From positions 47,321-111,320 of the forward strand of contig DASRGG010000027.1 in the NCBI GenBank assembly GCA_035651155.1: a DNA stretch of 64,000 nt, given 5' to 3'. A model generated the notes under the pieces. That model had not been told where the DNA came from, ran no database searches, and was given only the letters and a program-made list of their open reading frames with translations. This document shows positions 23,283 through 32,122 of the stretch, in pieces (the first letter of the stretch is position 1; each line of letters starts with the position of its first letter). Both the position numbers and the translations under genes were made by a program. This stretch comes from CF-39 sp035651155. Its GTDB lineage: Bacteria; Chloroflexota; Limnocylindria; P2-11E.

Positions 23283-25680
23283 GCTCGCCATCCTCGGGCG
23301 GCGCCTGCCGAAGGTGAACGCTTGGGCGCACCTCACCGGCGGCGCGCGCTACGCCGACGACATCCAGCTGCCGCGCATGCTGTACGGACGGCTGCTGCGC
23401 TCCACGCGGCCGCACGCGCGCCTCACGCGCATCGACACCTCGCGCGCGCTCGCGCATCCCGGCGTGGTCGCCGTGGTCACCGGCGCGGACATGCCCGAGA
23501 AGATGGGCATCATGCCGTCGACGCAGGACGAGACCGCGCTCGCGGTGGGCAAGGTCCGCTACGTCGGCGAGCCCGTCGCGGCGGTCGCCGCGCTCGACGA
23601 GGACACCGCGTTCGAGGCGCTCTCGCTCATCGACGTCGAGTACGAGGACCTCGAGCCGATCTTCACCATCGAAGAGGCGCTCGAGCGCGAGGACGTGAAG
23701 ATCCACGACGAGGCCAAGCGCGCGAACGTGTTCAAGGAGGTGCACCTTTCGTTCGGCGATCTCGAGGCGGGCTTCGCGGCCGCGGATCACGTGCGGGAGG
23801 ACTGGTTCTTCTTCGAGGGGAACACGCACGCGCCGATCGAGTCGCACGCCTGCGTGGCCTCGTACGACGCCGACGGGAAGCTGACGCTCTGGTCGAGCAC
23901 GCAGGTGCCGCACTACCTGCACCGAGAGATGGAGAAGGTGCTGGGCCTGCCGCGCTCGCGCATCCGGGTGATCGCCACGCCCAGCGGCGGCGCGTTCGGC
24001 GGCAAGAGCGATCCCTTCGGCCACGAGTTCTCCGCCGCGCTCCTCTCCATGCGGACGAAGCGGCCGGTGAAGATCACGCTCGACCGGGAGGAGGTCTTCT
24101 ACGCGCACCGCGGCCGTCACCCCGTGAAGATGCGCATCAAGACCGGCGTCAAGAAGGACGGCGAGATCACCGCGGTCGAGTTCAGCTCGTACCTCGACGG
24201 CGGGGCGTACGCGTCGTACGGCATCGCCACCACCTACTACACCGGCGCGCTCCTCACGGTCACGTACCGCGTGCCCGCCTACAAGTTCGACGGTATCCGC
24301 GTGTACACGAACAAGCCGCCCTGCGGGCCGAAGCGCGGCCACGGCACGACGCAGCCACGCTTCGCCTTCGAGTGCCAGCTCGACAAGATCGCCGCGGACC
24401 TCGGCTTCGATCCGATCGCGTACCGCCTGCGCATCCTGCAGCCCCCGCAGAGCCGCACCGTCAACGAGCTCCGCGTGACGACGATGGGCCTCGGGGAATG
24501 TCTTGCCGCGGTGCGCGACGCGACCGGCTGGGAGCGCAAGAAGGGACAGCTGCCGAAGGGCAAGGGCATCGGCGTGGCGGGAAGCGCGTACATCTCCGGC
24601 GCCGGCCTGCCGATCTACTGGAACGAGATGCCGCATTCCGGCGCGGAGATCCGCATCGACCGCGGCGGCGGCGTCACCGTGATGTGCGGCACGAGCGAGA
24701 TCGGACAGGGCTCGGACAACATGCTCGCGGCGGTCACGGCGGAGACGCTCGGCATCTTCCCCGAGGACGTGCACGTCGTGTCCGGCGACACGAGCCTCGC
24801 GCCGGTCGACCTCGGCTCCTATTCGAGCCGGGTCACGATGATGGCGGGCAACGCGACGAAGAACGCGGGCCAGAAGCTGCGCGCGATGCTCTTCGAGGTC
24901 GCCTCCGAGAAGCTCGGCGTGCCGAAGGAGCGTCTCTCCGCGGCCTTCCGTCGCGTGTACGACCTGCAGGATCCGGAGAAGCACCTGTCCTTCGTCGAGG
25001 CCGCCAATCTCGCCGAGGCGAGGTACGGGACGCTCGTGGCGGCGGGCTCGTACCGCCCGCCGGCCGGTATCGGCGGCGGCTACAAGGGAGCCGGCGTGGG
25101 CCCGACGCCCGCGTACTCCTATCAGGCCGCCGTCGCCGAGGTCACGGTGGACCTCGAGACGGGGCAGCTCACCGTCGACAAGATCACGAGCGCGCACGAC
25201 TGCGGCCGCGCGCTCAACCCGACGAACGTGGAGGGCCAGATCGAAGGGTCCGCGTACATGGGCTACGGCGAGATCGCCGTCGAGGAGCAGGTCTTCCGCG
25301 GCGGCCTGCACAAGAAGCCGAGCCTGCTCGACTACAAGCTGCCGACGAGCCTCGACACGCCCGCGCTCGAAGCGATCCTCGTCGAGACGATCGACAGCGA
25401 AGGACCCTTCGGCGCGAAGGAGGCGGGCGAAGGCCCGCTCAATCCGGTGATCCCGGCGATCGCGAACGCGGTGTACGACGCGATCGGCGTGCGCTTCGAC
25501 GAGACGCCGATCACCGCCGAGAAGATCCTCGACGCGCTGGGGAAGCGCGACAACCGCGGCGTGCCGAAGGACCGCATCGGCCCGACGGGCCTCACGAGCG
25601 GCAAGGGCGATCCGAAGCGCGCCGTGCGCCGGCTCACGGCGTCCACCGAGGAGCGCGAGCGCAGGCGGAGCGCGACCTGA
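23275..25680 (+). CDS. Mo-hydroxylase molybdopterin subunit, cluster A (HcrA-like)
   Basis: An 801-residue catalytic subunit of the xanthine dehydrogenase family, binding Mo-MCD. Visible marks are TGGARYADDI near residue 23, GGAFGGKSD near 241, NKPPCGPKRGHG near 344 and the active-site glutamate in GAKEAGEGP near 719. The loop next to molybdenum is PPCGPKRGHG, not AYRCSFR (aerobic CO dehydrogenase) or the FRGFG loop of xanthine dehydrogenase; to my recollection it resembles 4-hydroxybenzoyl-CoA reductase. The last 25 residues are basic and low-complexity (TEERERRRSAT). The substrate is probably an aromatic or heterocyclic compound, but only the subfamily resemblance supports this. Confidence 0.88.
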   Translation: MSELAILGRRLPKVNAWAHLTGGARYADDIQLPRMLYGRLLRSTRPHARLTRIDTSRALAHPGVVAVVTGADMPEKMGIMPSTQDETALAVGKVRYVGEPVAAVAALDEDTAFEALSLIDVEYEDLEPIFTIEEALEREDVKIHDEAKRANVFKEVHLSFGDLEAGFAAADHVREDWFFFEGNTHAPIESHACVASYDADGKLTLWSSTQVPHYLHREMEKVLGLPRSRIRVIATPSGGAFGGKSDPFGHEFSAALLSMRTKRPVKITLDREEVFYAHRGRHPVKMRIKTGVKKDGEITAVEFSSYLDGGAYASYGIATTYYTGALLTVTYRVPAYKFDGIRVYTNKPPCGPKRGHGTTQPRFAFECQLDKIAADLGFDPIAYRLRILQPPQSRTVNELRVTTMGLGECLAAVRDATGWERKKGQLPKGKGIGVAGSAYISGAGLPIYWNEMPHSGAEIRIDRGGGVTVMCGTSEIGQGSDNMLAAVTAETLGIFPEDVHVVSGDTSLAPVDLGSYSSRVTMMAGNATKNAGQKLRAMLFEVASEKLGVPKERLSAAFRRVYDLQDPEKHLSFVEAANLAEARYGTLVAAGSYRPPAGIGGGYKGAGVGPTPAYSYQAAVAEVTVDLETGQLTVDKITSAHDCGRALNPTNVEGQIEGSAYMGYGEIAVEEQVFRGGLHKKPSLLDYKLPTSLDTPALEAILVETIDSEGPFGAKEAGEGPLNPVIPAIANAVYDAIGVRFDETPITAEKILDALGKRDNRGVPKDRIGPTGLTSGKGDPKRAVRRLTASTEERERRRSAT

Positions 25681-26684
25681 TGCTTCGCCTGCCGCGCTTC
25701 CGCTACGTCTCGCCCCCGACGCTCGAGGAGGCCATCCGTCTGCGCACCGAGCACGCCGACTCCTCGATGTACGTCGCCGGAGGGACCGACGTGTACCCGA
25801 AGATGAAGCGGCGCCAATTCCAGCCCGAGGTCGTCATCTCGCTCGGACGTGTCGTGAGTGACGGCTTCGCGGACGGCACGGGCACCTCGTTCGCCGAACA
25901 GGGTCCCCTCCCCCCGGGGCTCCGCATCGGCGCGAACGCGTCGCTCACCGCGGTGAGCGAGCACCCGAAGGTGCGCGAGGGATACGCCGCGCTCGCGCAG
26001 GCGGCGTCGCTCATCTCGACGCCGCAGCTTCGCAACATGGGGACGATCGGCGGCAACATCTGCCTCGACACGCGCTGCAACTGGTACGACCAGTCGCTCT
26101 TCTGGCGCACCGCCGAAGGCTTCTGCATGAAGACGAACGCCGAGGTCGTCTGTCGCGTCGCCCCGTCGAGCCCGCGCTGCCTCGCGGTCGCGAGCGCCGA
26201 CACCGTTCCCGCGCTCATCGCGCTCGGCGCGTCGGTGCACGTGGCCGGACCGAGCGGGGAGCGCGTCGTGGAGCTGGCCGAGTGCTACCGCGATGACGGC
26301 ATCCGCTACCTGACGCTCGCACCCGGTGAGGTCGTCACCGAGGTGCGGCTGCCGCCGAGGGACGGGTGGAAGAGCACCTATCTGAAGCTCCGCGACCGCG
26401 GCTCGTTCGACTTCCCGATCGCCGGTCTCGCCGCCGCGGTCCGGTGGGACGGCGCGAAGGTCGCCGAGGCGCGGGTCGCCATCACGGCGCTCGCCTCGCG
26501 TCCGGTCGCGGTCGACGCGAGCGCGCTCGTGGGCACCGCCCTCGAGGACGACGCGATCGCCGTGGTCGCGGACGCGGTACACAAGGCGGCGCGTCCGATG
26601 GACAACACCTCGGGAACGATCAGCCAGCGGAAGCGCGCGTCCCGCGTGTTCGCCGAGCGCGCCCTTCGTTCGCTGCGCACATGA
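25680..26684 (+). CDS. Mo-hydroxylase FAD subunit with extra Fe-S cysteines, cluster A (HcrB-like)
   Basis: A 334-residue FAD-binding subunit (AGGTDVYP near 33 and TIGGN at 122-126 bind FAD). Between the FAD halves is a cysteine-rich insertion with C128, C133, C149, C158 and C167. In Thauera 4-hydroxybenzoyl-CoA reductase the equivalent loop carries a [4Fe-4S] cluster that lets the enzyme work reductively, and the spacing here (C133-x15-C-x8-C-x8-C) is close to that pattern. The start overlaps the large-subunit stop by one base (TGATG). The insertion is the best argument for calling cluster A HCR-like; direction of catalysis in vivo is unknown. Confidence 0.9.
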   Translation: MLRLPRFRYVSPPTLEEAIRLRTEHADSSMYVAGGTDVYPKMKRRQFQPEVVISLGRVVSDGFADGTGTSFAEQGPLPPGLRIGANASLTAVSEHPKVREGYAALAQAASLISTPQLRNMGTIGGNICLDTRCNWYDQSLFWRTAEGFCMKTNAEVVCRVAPSSPRCLAVASADTVPALIALGASVHVAGPSGERVVELAECYRDDGIRYLTLAPGEVVTEVRLPPRDGWKSTYLKLRDRGSFDFPIAGLAAAVRWDGAKVAEARVAITALASRPVAVDASALVGTALEDDAIAVVADAVHKAARPMDNTSGTISQRKRASRVFAERALRSLRT

Positions 26685-27337
26685 GCCTGAGTCGAGCGAC
26701 GAGCGGCTCACCCGCGAGGAGCGAGTCCGGAAGCGAGCCGCCCTTCCGAGCCGTCGCGGTCGTCACGGCCGCGGGTTCGGCGGAGCGCTTCGGCGGCCGG
26801 AAGCTGCTCGCCAGGGTGGACGGCGAGCCGCTCCTCGATCGGACGATCCGCGCGCTCCTCGACGGCGGAGCGAGCGAGGTGGTCGTCGTCGTGGGGGCGG
26901 ATTCCCGGTGGGAGCTCGAGCGCGACGTGAACGCGATGAACGACGCCCGCGTGCGCTCGGTCGAGAATCGGGATCCGTCCCGCGGCATGTTCTCGTCGAT
27001 CCAGGAAGGCGTCGCGACCGCGAGCGGCGACGCGCTGCTCGTGATGCCCGGCGACATGCCCTTCGTCCGAGGGGACACGGTACGGGCGGTCATCGCGAAG
27101 TACCGGGAGCGCCCGGCCATCGTGTCGCCCCGGTATCGAGGCAAGCGCGGGCACCCGGTCGCGCTGCCGCCCGTTCTCAGGGACGAGATCGTGGCCACGC
27201 CCACGAGCGCCACGTTGCACGACGTCATCAAGCGCCATGTGGACATGCGGGTGGATCTGGACGTCGACGACGCGGGCGTTGTTCGCGATGTGGACACCCC
27301 GGCTGACCTCGTTGACGGCGGCAAATCGGGAGGCTAA
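26681..27337 (+). CDS. MocA-like molybdenum cofactor nucleotidyltransferase
   Basis: A 218-residue MobA/MocA-family protein. The nucleotide-binding signature is AAGSAERFGGRKLLA near residues 30-44, followed by the Rossmann-like VVVVVGAD and the metal-binding MPGDMPFV. MocA converts the cofactor to the cytosine dinucleotide form (MCD) used by xanthine-dehydrogenase-family enzymes, which matches its place in an operon of such an enzyme (ATGA overlap with the FAD subunit). The first 20 residues are a Ser/Arg/Gly-rich low-complexity run, so a later start near residue 20 is possible. Confidence 0.82.
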   Translation: MSLSRATSGSPARSESGSEPPFRAVAVVTAAGSAERFGGRKLLARVDGEPLLDRTIRALLDGGASEVVVVVGADSRWELERDVNAMNDARVRSVENRDPSRGMFSSIQEGVATASGDALLVMPGDMPFVRGDTVRAVIAKYRERPAIVSPRYRGKRGHPVALPPVLRDEIVATPTSATLHDVIKRHVDMRVDLDVDDAGVVRDVDTPADLVDGGKSGG

Positions 27338-27387
27338 CGTCCGCCCGGGGACCTACAGCCAAACGCTGCAAAGGTGGGACGACACCC

Positions 27388-28173
27388 GTGAGCGAAGGCA
27401 CCGGCGAACAGGCGGCACCCGACACTCCGGAGGTCTCCCGCCGGAGCTTGCTCAAGGCGGGCGTTCCCATCGTCGCCTTCATCGCGCTCGAGGCCATCGG
27501 CGGCATCGGCGCGACGAACGGCCCGGCGCCGGGGAAGGTCAAGAACGCCGAGGGCGTGGTCTTTCCCGATCCGACGCTCTGCATCGGCTGCCTGACATGC
27601 GAGGTGATCTGCTCGCAGGAGCACGAGCGGCACGGCCTCTCGAACGTGCCGCGGATCCGCATCTTCAACGACCCGACGACGAAGGTGGACCCGGTGATCC
27701 AGGCGGCCTACCCCGACCGCGGCCGGTTCCACCAGGAGCCGTGCCTCCAGTGCCCGACCGCCGAATGCCTCTACGTCTGCCCGGTCGACGCGCTCAAGGT
27801 CGAGCCGCGGACCGGCGCGCGGTACATCGACGAGGATCGCTGCGTCACGTGCGGGCGCTGCAACGAGGCGTGCATCTTCCCGACGAGCGATCTCGCGGAG
27901 GCGACCAACCGCGGTGATTCCCCGCCGCAGACGTCGCGCATCACGTACGACCCGGTCCGCGACACGTTCGCGAAGTGCGACCTCTGCTTCTGGCGGGACG
28001 GCGGTCCGGCGTGCGTCGAGCGCTGCCCGATCAACATCCGCATCCGTCAGGGGATCATCAAGACCGACGCCGGCCGCATGTGCCTCTCGCTGCCGGCGTC
28101 CGACAAGCCGACCTGGGACAAGCTCCGCGCGTTCCAGACGTTCGACGGCAGCCCCGCGGCGGGCAAGGCCTAG
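27388..28173 (+). CDS. Tat-exported four-cluster ferredoxin (DmsB/HybA-like electron-transfer subunit)
   Basis: A 261-residue protein with a twin-arginine signal (SRRSLLKAG, R18-R19) followed by a hydrophobic stretch. Four cysteine groups are present: CIGCLTCEVIC; CLQCPTAECLYVC; CVTCGRCNEAC; and CDLC with CVERC, enough for four [4Fe-4S] clusters as in HybA, DmsB or FdnH. These subunits carry electrons between an extracytoplasmic enzyme and a membrane cytochrome b. The cytochrome gene follows with no gap, but no molybdopterin oxidoreductase of the DMSO-reductase type is nearby. The GTG start (27388) lies 50 bases after the MocA-like gene. Confidence 0.85.
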   Translation: MSEGTGEQAAPDTPEVSRRSLLKAGVPIVAFIALEAIGGIGATNGPAPGKVKNAEGVVFPDPTLCIGCLTCEVICSQEHERHGLSNVPRIRIFNDPTTKVDPVIQAAYPDRGRFHQEPCLQCPTAECLYVCPVDALKVEPRTGARYIDEDRCVTCGRCNEACIFPTSDLAEATNRGDSPPQTSRITYDPVRDTFAKCDLCFWRDGGPACVERCPINIRIRQGIIKTDAGRMCLSLPASDKPTWDKLRAFQTFDGSPAAGKA

Positions 28174-29085
28174 ATGAACGGTCGTATCGGTCTCGCGATC
28201 GCGGTCGTCCTCACCGGCGTCTCCGCGTTCCTCATCCAGGTCATCGCGTCGCAGGCCGGGACCGCGCAGCCGTGGGGCAACGAGCTGAGCGACGACTTCG
28301 TCTTCGTGCGCGCGCTCCCCATCGTGCTCGGCCTCGGCGTCGCGTACGGGCTCGTCGGCGGATGGGCCCGCTCGACGGGCCGGCCGGCCCGCCGCGGCGA
28401 TGGCGCGATCCGGCGCTTCTCCGGCACCACGATCGCCCTGCACGCGCTGCTCGCGGTGGGTTTTCTCCTCGCGCTGCCCACCGGACTCTGGCAGTACCTC
28501 GGCGGCATCCTCGACGCTCCGGGCCCGCTGCCGGTCTACCTCTACTACCGCATCCACTACGTCGGGGCCGCGATCATCCTCGTGGCGGTCACGGGCTTCG
28601 TCACGTACTGGTGGATGACGGGGGATCGCTCGCTCCTCATCCCGCGGGGGGACTGGGGTCGCCATCTGCGCGGCTTCGCGCTCGAGATCCCGCGCCCGCT
28701 CGGCACGCGTCTCGCACGCATCCTGAAGCTCGACCTCCGCCGGCCCGCCGGATCGTCGGGCGCGTTCACCTTCTACGAGAAGGTGTTCTCCTTCCCCACC
28801 TGGGGATTCGCGATCGGTCTCATCACCATCACGGGGCTCGTGAAGCTGCTGCGCTACGCGGTCCCCATCCCGGGCACGATCATCTTCGTCGACTCGACCC
28901 TTCACGTGACCGCGATGGTCATCCTCGTCATCCGCACGCTCGACCATCTGCGGTACACGCTCGGGCGCTGGCCGCTCGTGGTCGCGATCGCCACGGGCTG
29001 GCTTCCGCCACGCCGCGGTCACGCCGCGGGCGCGGCCGCTGATGTCGCCGAGGCCGAGCGCTCGGCGACGGGGGCCGGATCGTGA
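28174..29085 (+). CDS. Membrane cytochrome b subunit (FdnI/HybB-like)
   Basis: A 303-residue integral membrane protein with about five or six helices and histidines placed inside or beside them (H90 in TTIALHALLA, H128 in YRIHYVG, and two more in STLHVTAMV and TLDHLRY) suited to two b-type haems. This matches formate-dehydrogenase gamma or related quinone-reactive cytochromes. The ATG begins directly after the ferredoxin stop. Together they form an electron conduit between the outer face and the quinone pool, with the catalytic partner unidentified. Confidence 0.78.
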   Translation: MNGRIGLAIAVVLTGVSAFLIQVIASQAGTAQPWGNELSDDFVFVRALPIVLGLGVAYGLVGGWARSTGRPARRGDGAIRRFSGTTIALHALLAVGFLLALPTGLWQYLGGILDAPGPLPVYLYYRIHYVGAAIILVAVTGFVTYWWMTGDRSLLIPRGDWGRHLRGFALEIPRPLGTRLARILKLDLRRPAGSSGAFTFYEKVFSFPTWGFAIGLITITGLVKLLRYAVPIPGTIIFVDSTLHVTAMVILVIRTLDHLRYTLGRWPLVVAIATGWLPPRRGHAAGAAADVAEAERSATGAGS

Positions 29086-29309
29086 AGCGGCTCGTGGCCG
29101 TGCTGGGCCTGCTCTGGGCCGCCGCGAACCTCGTCGTAACGTACTGGATGGTGACCGGGGCCTTCATGGCGACCACGGCCCGGAAAGAGGGCCTGGTGGC
29201 CCAGGTATCGCTCCTGCTTGGTGGTCTCCTCGTTGGAGCGTTCGCCGTCGGCCTCGGCCGGCTCTGCCTGCGGATCCTCGCCGCGCCCGACGAGGCGTCC
29301 GGCGCGTGA
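29082..29309 (+). CDS. Small two-helix membrane protein
   Basis: A 75-residue protein starting at GTG 29082 that overlaps the cytochrome b stop as GTGA. Two hydrophobic helices are evident (VAVLGLLWAAANLVVTYWMV and SLLLGGLLVGAFAVGLG). It is probably an accessory or assembly subunit of the adjacent cytochrome complex; this comes from size, overlap and topology. No family is recognised. Confidence 0.6.
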   Translation: MKRLVAVLGLLWAAANLVVTYWMVTGAFMATTARKEGLVAQVSLLLGGLLVGAFAVGLGRLCLRILAAPDEASGA

Positions 29310-29319
29310 GGTGACGCCG

Positions 29320-30447
29320 ATGCGCGCGTTCCGCGTCGTCTCGCTGTTCCTTCTCATCGGCTCGCTGAGCGTCAACGTCACCGCGGCCTCCTCTCCGATC
29401 CGCCAGCTCACCGCGACGGAGGGCTCGAACCTCCGGCCGACCTGGAGCCCGGACGGCAAGCGCATCGCGTATCAGAGCAATCGCGACGGCAGCTACCACA
29501 TCTACGTGATGGACGCGGACGGCTCGAACACCAAGCAGATCACGAGCGGCGCGGACACCGACGACCGTCACCCCGCGTGGAGTCCCGACGGCCGCGCCAT
29601 CGCGGTCGATTCCGGCGACGCGACGCACCGCGAGATCTGGATCATCGACGTGGCGTCGCAGCGGCGCACGCAGGTGACGAAGACCGGCGCGATCGCGAGC
29701 TTCCCGAGCTGGAGCCCCGACGGAAAGCGCCTGGCCTTCTACGTCTATCGCGCGAGCGGCGCCACGTCGGGTGAGTTCAGCGGGACGATGGACGTGTGGA
29801 CCGCCGCGCGCGACGGCAGCGGCCTGGTCCAGATGACGCGGGGCCTCGCCTCGGAGAAGAACAGCCAGTGCACGTTCGCGTGCCACTCCGTCCGCTGGTC
29901 GCCGGACAGCACGCGCATCGCGTTCTCGGATGGCGACCTGTCCCGCGTCCTCGTGATGTCCGCGGTGGCGACCGGCGGCGCGGCGCCCGAGGCGATCACG
30001 CCCGACGGCGAGCGCAGCCACTTCCCGGTGTTCCTCTCCAGCGGCCAGCTGCTGTACGTGACGGAGCACCTTTCCCTCGATCAGAGCTGGACGGATCTCT
30101 GGCGCCAGGACCCGACCTCCACCGCGCAGCGCGATCAGATCGCGCAGGGCATCCTCGCGCAGGGTCCCTTCGAGTTCTCGGCCGACGGATCGGAGCTGCT
30201 CTTCGCCTCACCGCGCAGCGGCAATTTCGAGATCTACGCGGTCACGCTGGATGACGCGGGCAAGGCCGCGCTCGCGACGAACCCGAACGCGGTGGCCGCG
30301 GTGAGGGCGCCGGCGAACACGTCCGCGGCGCTCAAGATCCCCGGCATGTCGCCCGAGGCGTACATCCTGCTCGCGATCGCGCTCTTCGCCCTCGTCGGCG
30401 AGATCTCGCTGCGCGTCGTGCGCCGCAGGCGCCGGCTGCGCGGCTAG
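29320..30447 (+). CDS. Secreted TolB-like beta-propeller protein with C-terminal membrane anchor
   Basis: A 375-residue protein with a signal peptide (FRVVSLFLLIGSLSVNVTAAS) and five or more WD40-like TolB repeats marked by P-x-WSPDGKRIAY/F. Two cysteines in SQCTFACHS could form a disulfide. Near the C-terminus AYILLAIALFALVGEISL forms a membrane helix followed by a basic tail (RRRRRLRG), so the propeller is anchored on the outer face. A GTG at 29311 is an alternative start. It follows cluster A on the same strand but may be independent. It overlaps the convergent gene at 30444 by four bases. Confidence 0.8.
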   Translation: MRAFRVVSLFLLIGSLSVNVTAASSPIRQLTATEGSNLRPTWSPDGKRIAYQSNRDGSYHIYVMDADGSNTKQITSGADTDDRHPAWSPDGRAIAVDSGDATHREIWIIDVASQRRTQVTKTGAIASFPSWSPDGKRLAFYVYRASGATSGEFSGTMDVWTAARDGSGLVQMTRGLASEKNSQCTFACHSVRWSPDSTRIAFSDGDLSRVLVMSAVATGGAAPEAITPDGERSHFPVFLSSGQLLYVTEHLSLDQSWTDLWRQDPTSTAQRDQIAQGILAQGPFEFSADGSELLFASPRSGNFEIYAVTLDDAGKAALATNPNAVAAVRAPANTSAALKIPGMSPEAYILLAIALFALVGEISLRVVRRRRRLRG

Positions 30448-30764
30448 CCCTGCTCGGGCGTCCCCGGCTCGCGACCTCCGCGTAGCAGATCGCGCCGCGT
30501 CAGCGGCGCGCGGCGCTCCTGCTCCTTGCGCTCCTGCTCGGCGAGCCACGCCGCGCGCTTGGGCGAGCTCGCGGCGGGGTCGCCCTGCGGCGCGCTGGGC
30601 TCGGCCGCGGGCGGCGGCGCCATCGCCGCGAGGTCGGCGCGCAGCGACGCGAGCTCGTCGAGGATGAGGCCGAGCTCGGTCGCGTGAAGCTCCTTGAACG
30701 CGCGGATCTGCTGCTCGAGCCGCGCGACGCGCGTCTCGAGCGTCTTGCGTGTCGATTCCTCCAT
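30444..30764 (-). CDS. Hypothetical coiled-coil protein
   Basis: A 106-residue charged protein. Residues about 5-48 form a heptad-like coiled coil (LETRVARLEQQIRAFKELHA), then a Pro/Ala-rich linker, then a basic helix (PKRAAWLAEQERKEQERRAPL). No cysteines or membrane segment are present. Its ATG overlaps the stop of the upstream gene as TGATG, so the two are co-translated. Function unknown. Confidence 0.6.
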   Translation of the reverse strand: MEESTRKTLETRVARLEQQIRAFKELHATELGLILDELASLRADLAAMAPPPAAEPSAPQGDPAASSPKRAAWLAEQERKEQERRAPLTRRDLLRGGREPGTPEQG

Positions 30765-31144
30765 CAGAGGATCTCCATTCCGCGGTGCGTGACGATCCTC
30801 GGCGCGTTCGGATCGGCGCGCTCAGCGCCGACCGGGTCGCCGCGCTCGATCTCGCGCAGCAGCTGCTCCGCGGCGGCGCCGGCGGTCTGGCGTGTGGTCA
30901 CGACGAGCAGCGCGTCGCCCTCGAGCCGCTCCGCGCGCTCCCGGAGCGCCGGGGACACGACGAGGACGTCGTAGCTCTCGGGGAGTGATTCGATCGGCTC
31001 CAGGCGCACGCGGATCGCCCAGCCGGCCTTCTTCACCGCGTGCTCGAAGCGCCGGAAGACCTGGAGGTCGTCCGCGGGGAGCTCGTCGCGGGAAAAGGCG
31101 CACACGATCGTCCGCACGACGCGGACCGGCCGCTCCGGCGTCAC
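30764..31144 (-). CDS. Hypothetical protein paired with the coiled-coil gene
   Basis: A 126-residue alpha/beta protein (VRTIVCAFSRDELP, then DVLVVSPALRERAERL and ALLVVTTRQTAGAAAEQLL) resembling a small Rossmann-like or response-domain fold, without recognisable catalytic motifs. It is the first gene of a two-gene minus-strand unit, 41 bases from the divergent phosphatase-like gene. Function unknown. Confidence 0.6.
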   Translation of the reverse strand: MTPERPVRVVRTIVCAFSRDELPADDLQVFRRFEHAVKKAGWAIRVRLEPIESLPESYDVLVVSPALRERAERLEGDALLVVTTRQTAGAAAEQLLREIERGDPVGAERADPNAPRIVTHRGMEIL

Positions 31145-31185
31145 CGTTGACCGCCCATGGGCGCAACACTACCGTCCGAGCAGCC

Positions 31186-32022
31186 ATGGACGACACGGAC
31201 GCGCGCGAGCTCGCGACACGGGCGGCTTTCCGGGCCGGACGGCTCGCGATCGCGCGCCTGGGCGACCCCGGATACCTCTCCTGGCGCGGACATCGCGACG
31301 TCGTGGCCGGCGCCGCGATCGAGGTCCAGGACGCGATCCTCGCCGCGCTGAAGCAGGAGTGCCCGAGCGACGCGTTCCTCACCGAGGAGGGCCCCGAGGA
31401 CGAGCCGCTCGCGGTCGACGCGGAACGCCTCTGGATCATCGACCCGATCTGCGGCAGCCTGAACTTCGTCCAGGGCATCCCCTTCTTCGCGATCTCGATC
31501 GCGCTCCGCGTCGCGGGCCAGCTGCGCGTGGGCGTCGTCTACGACCCCATCCGCGACGAGACGTTCGCGGCGCAGCTCGGCGAGCCGGCGACGCTCAACA
31601 ACAGGCCCATCACCGTGGTGAACACGTCGCTGGGGCCGGAGTTCTGGGAGCAGGCCTGGGTCGGCACGGACCTTCCGCACGAGGGGCCGGAGCTGAGCGA
31701 GGCGCTCACGGTCTTCGAGCTCATCTCGAAGGAGGTCCTCCACCACGTCGTGCTGGGGTCGCCCGCGCTCGCTCTGTGCTACGTCGGCGCGGGCCGCCTG
31801 CACGCCTACTGGAACCTCCAGGCGAAGCCCTGGGACGTCGCGGCCGCGGGCGTCGTGCTGCGCCAGGCCGGCGGCCTCATCACCGACGCCGAGGGCGGCA
31901 CCTGGCTGCACTCCCCCGGCGGCTACGTGGCCGCCAATCCCGCGAGCCACCAGTGGGCACTCCGGATCATCAAGATGGTCCGCGAGCCCTCCACGAAGCC
32001 CCGTAAGGCCCTCGAAGCCTAA
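31186..32022 (+). CDS. Inositol-monophosphatase-family protein with altered metal site
   Basis: A 278-residue member of the IMPase/FBPase/CysQ fold. The family blocks LTEEGPE (metal Glu), WIIDPICGSLNF and WDVAAAGVVLRQAGG are clear. In active enzymes the second block reads DPIDGT-x-NF, where the second aspartate binds metal; here it is cysteine (DPICGS). The late aspartate of WD is kept. The change suggests weak, altered or lost phosphatase activity. The start is ATG 31186 by similarity. It is monocistronic and ends before a strong hairpin. Confidence 0.78.
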   Translation: MDDTDARELATRAAFRAGRLAIARLGDPGYLSWRGHRDVVAGAAIEVQDAILAALKQECPSDAFLTEEGPEDEPLAVDAERLWIIDPICGSLNFVQGIPFFAISIALRVAGQLRVGVVYDPIRDETFAAQLGEPATLNNRPITVVNTSLGPEFWEQAWVGTDLPHEGPELSEALTVFELISKEVLHHVVLGSPALALCYVGAGRLHAYWNLQAKPWDVAAAGVVLRQAGGLITDAEGGTWLHSPGGYVAANPASHQWALRIIKMVREPSTKPRKALEA

Positions 32023-32122
32023 GCCGGCCCGATCGCCGCGCTCCGTGAGCCGCCGGCGGCGTACGCGAGCGAGAGGAGTGCGCCCCGCTCTCCGGCCGCG
32101 GTCGCGGCTGCGGACGCGTGGA

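Noticed and set aside
22815..26684. Cluster A as an aerobic carbon monoxide dehydrogenase (coxSLM)
   Set aside because: The metal-site loop is PPCGPKRGHG, not AYRCSFR or AYRGAGR, and the FAD subunit has an HCR-type cysteine insertion. Clusters B and C also lack the CO dehydrogenase motif.
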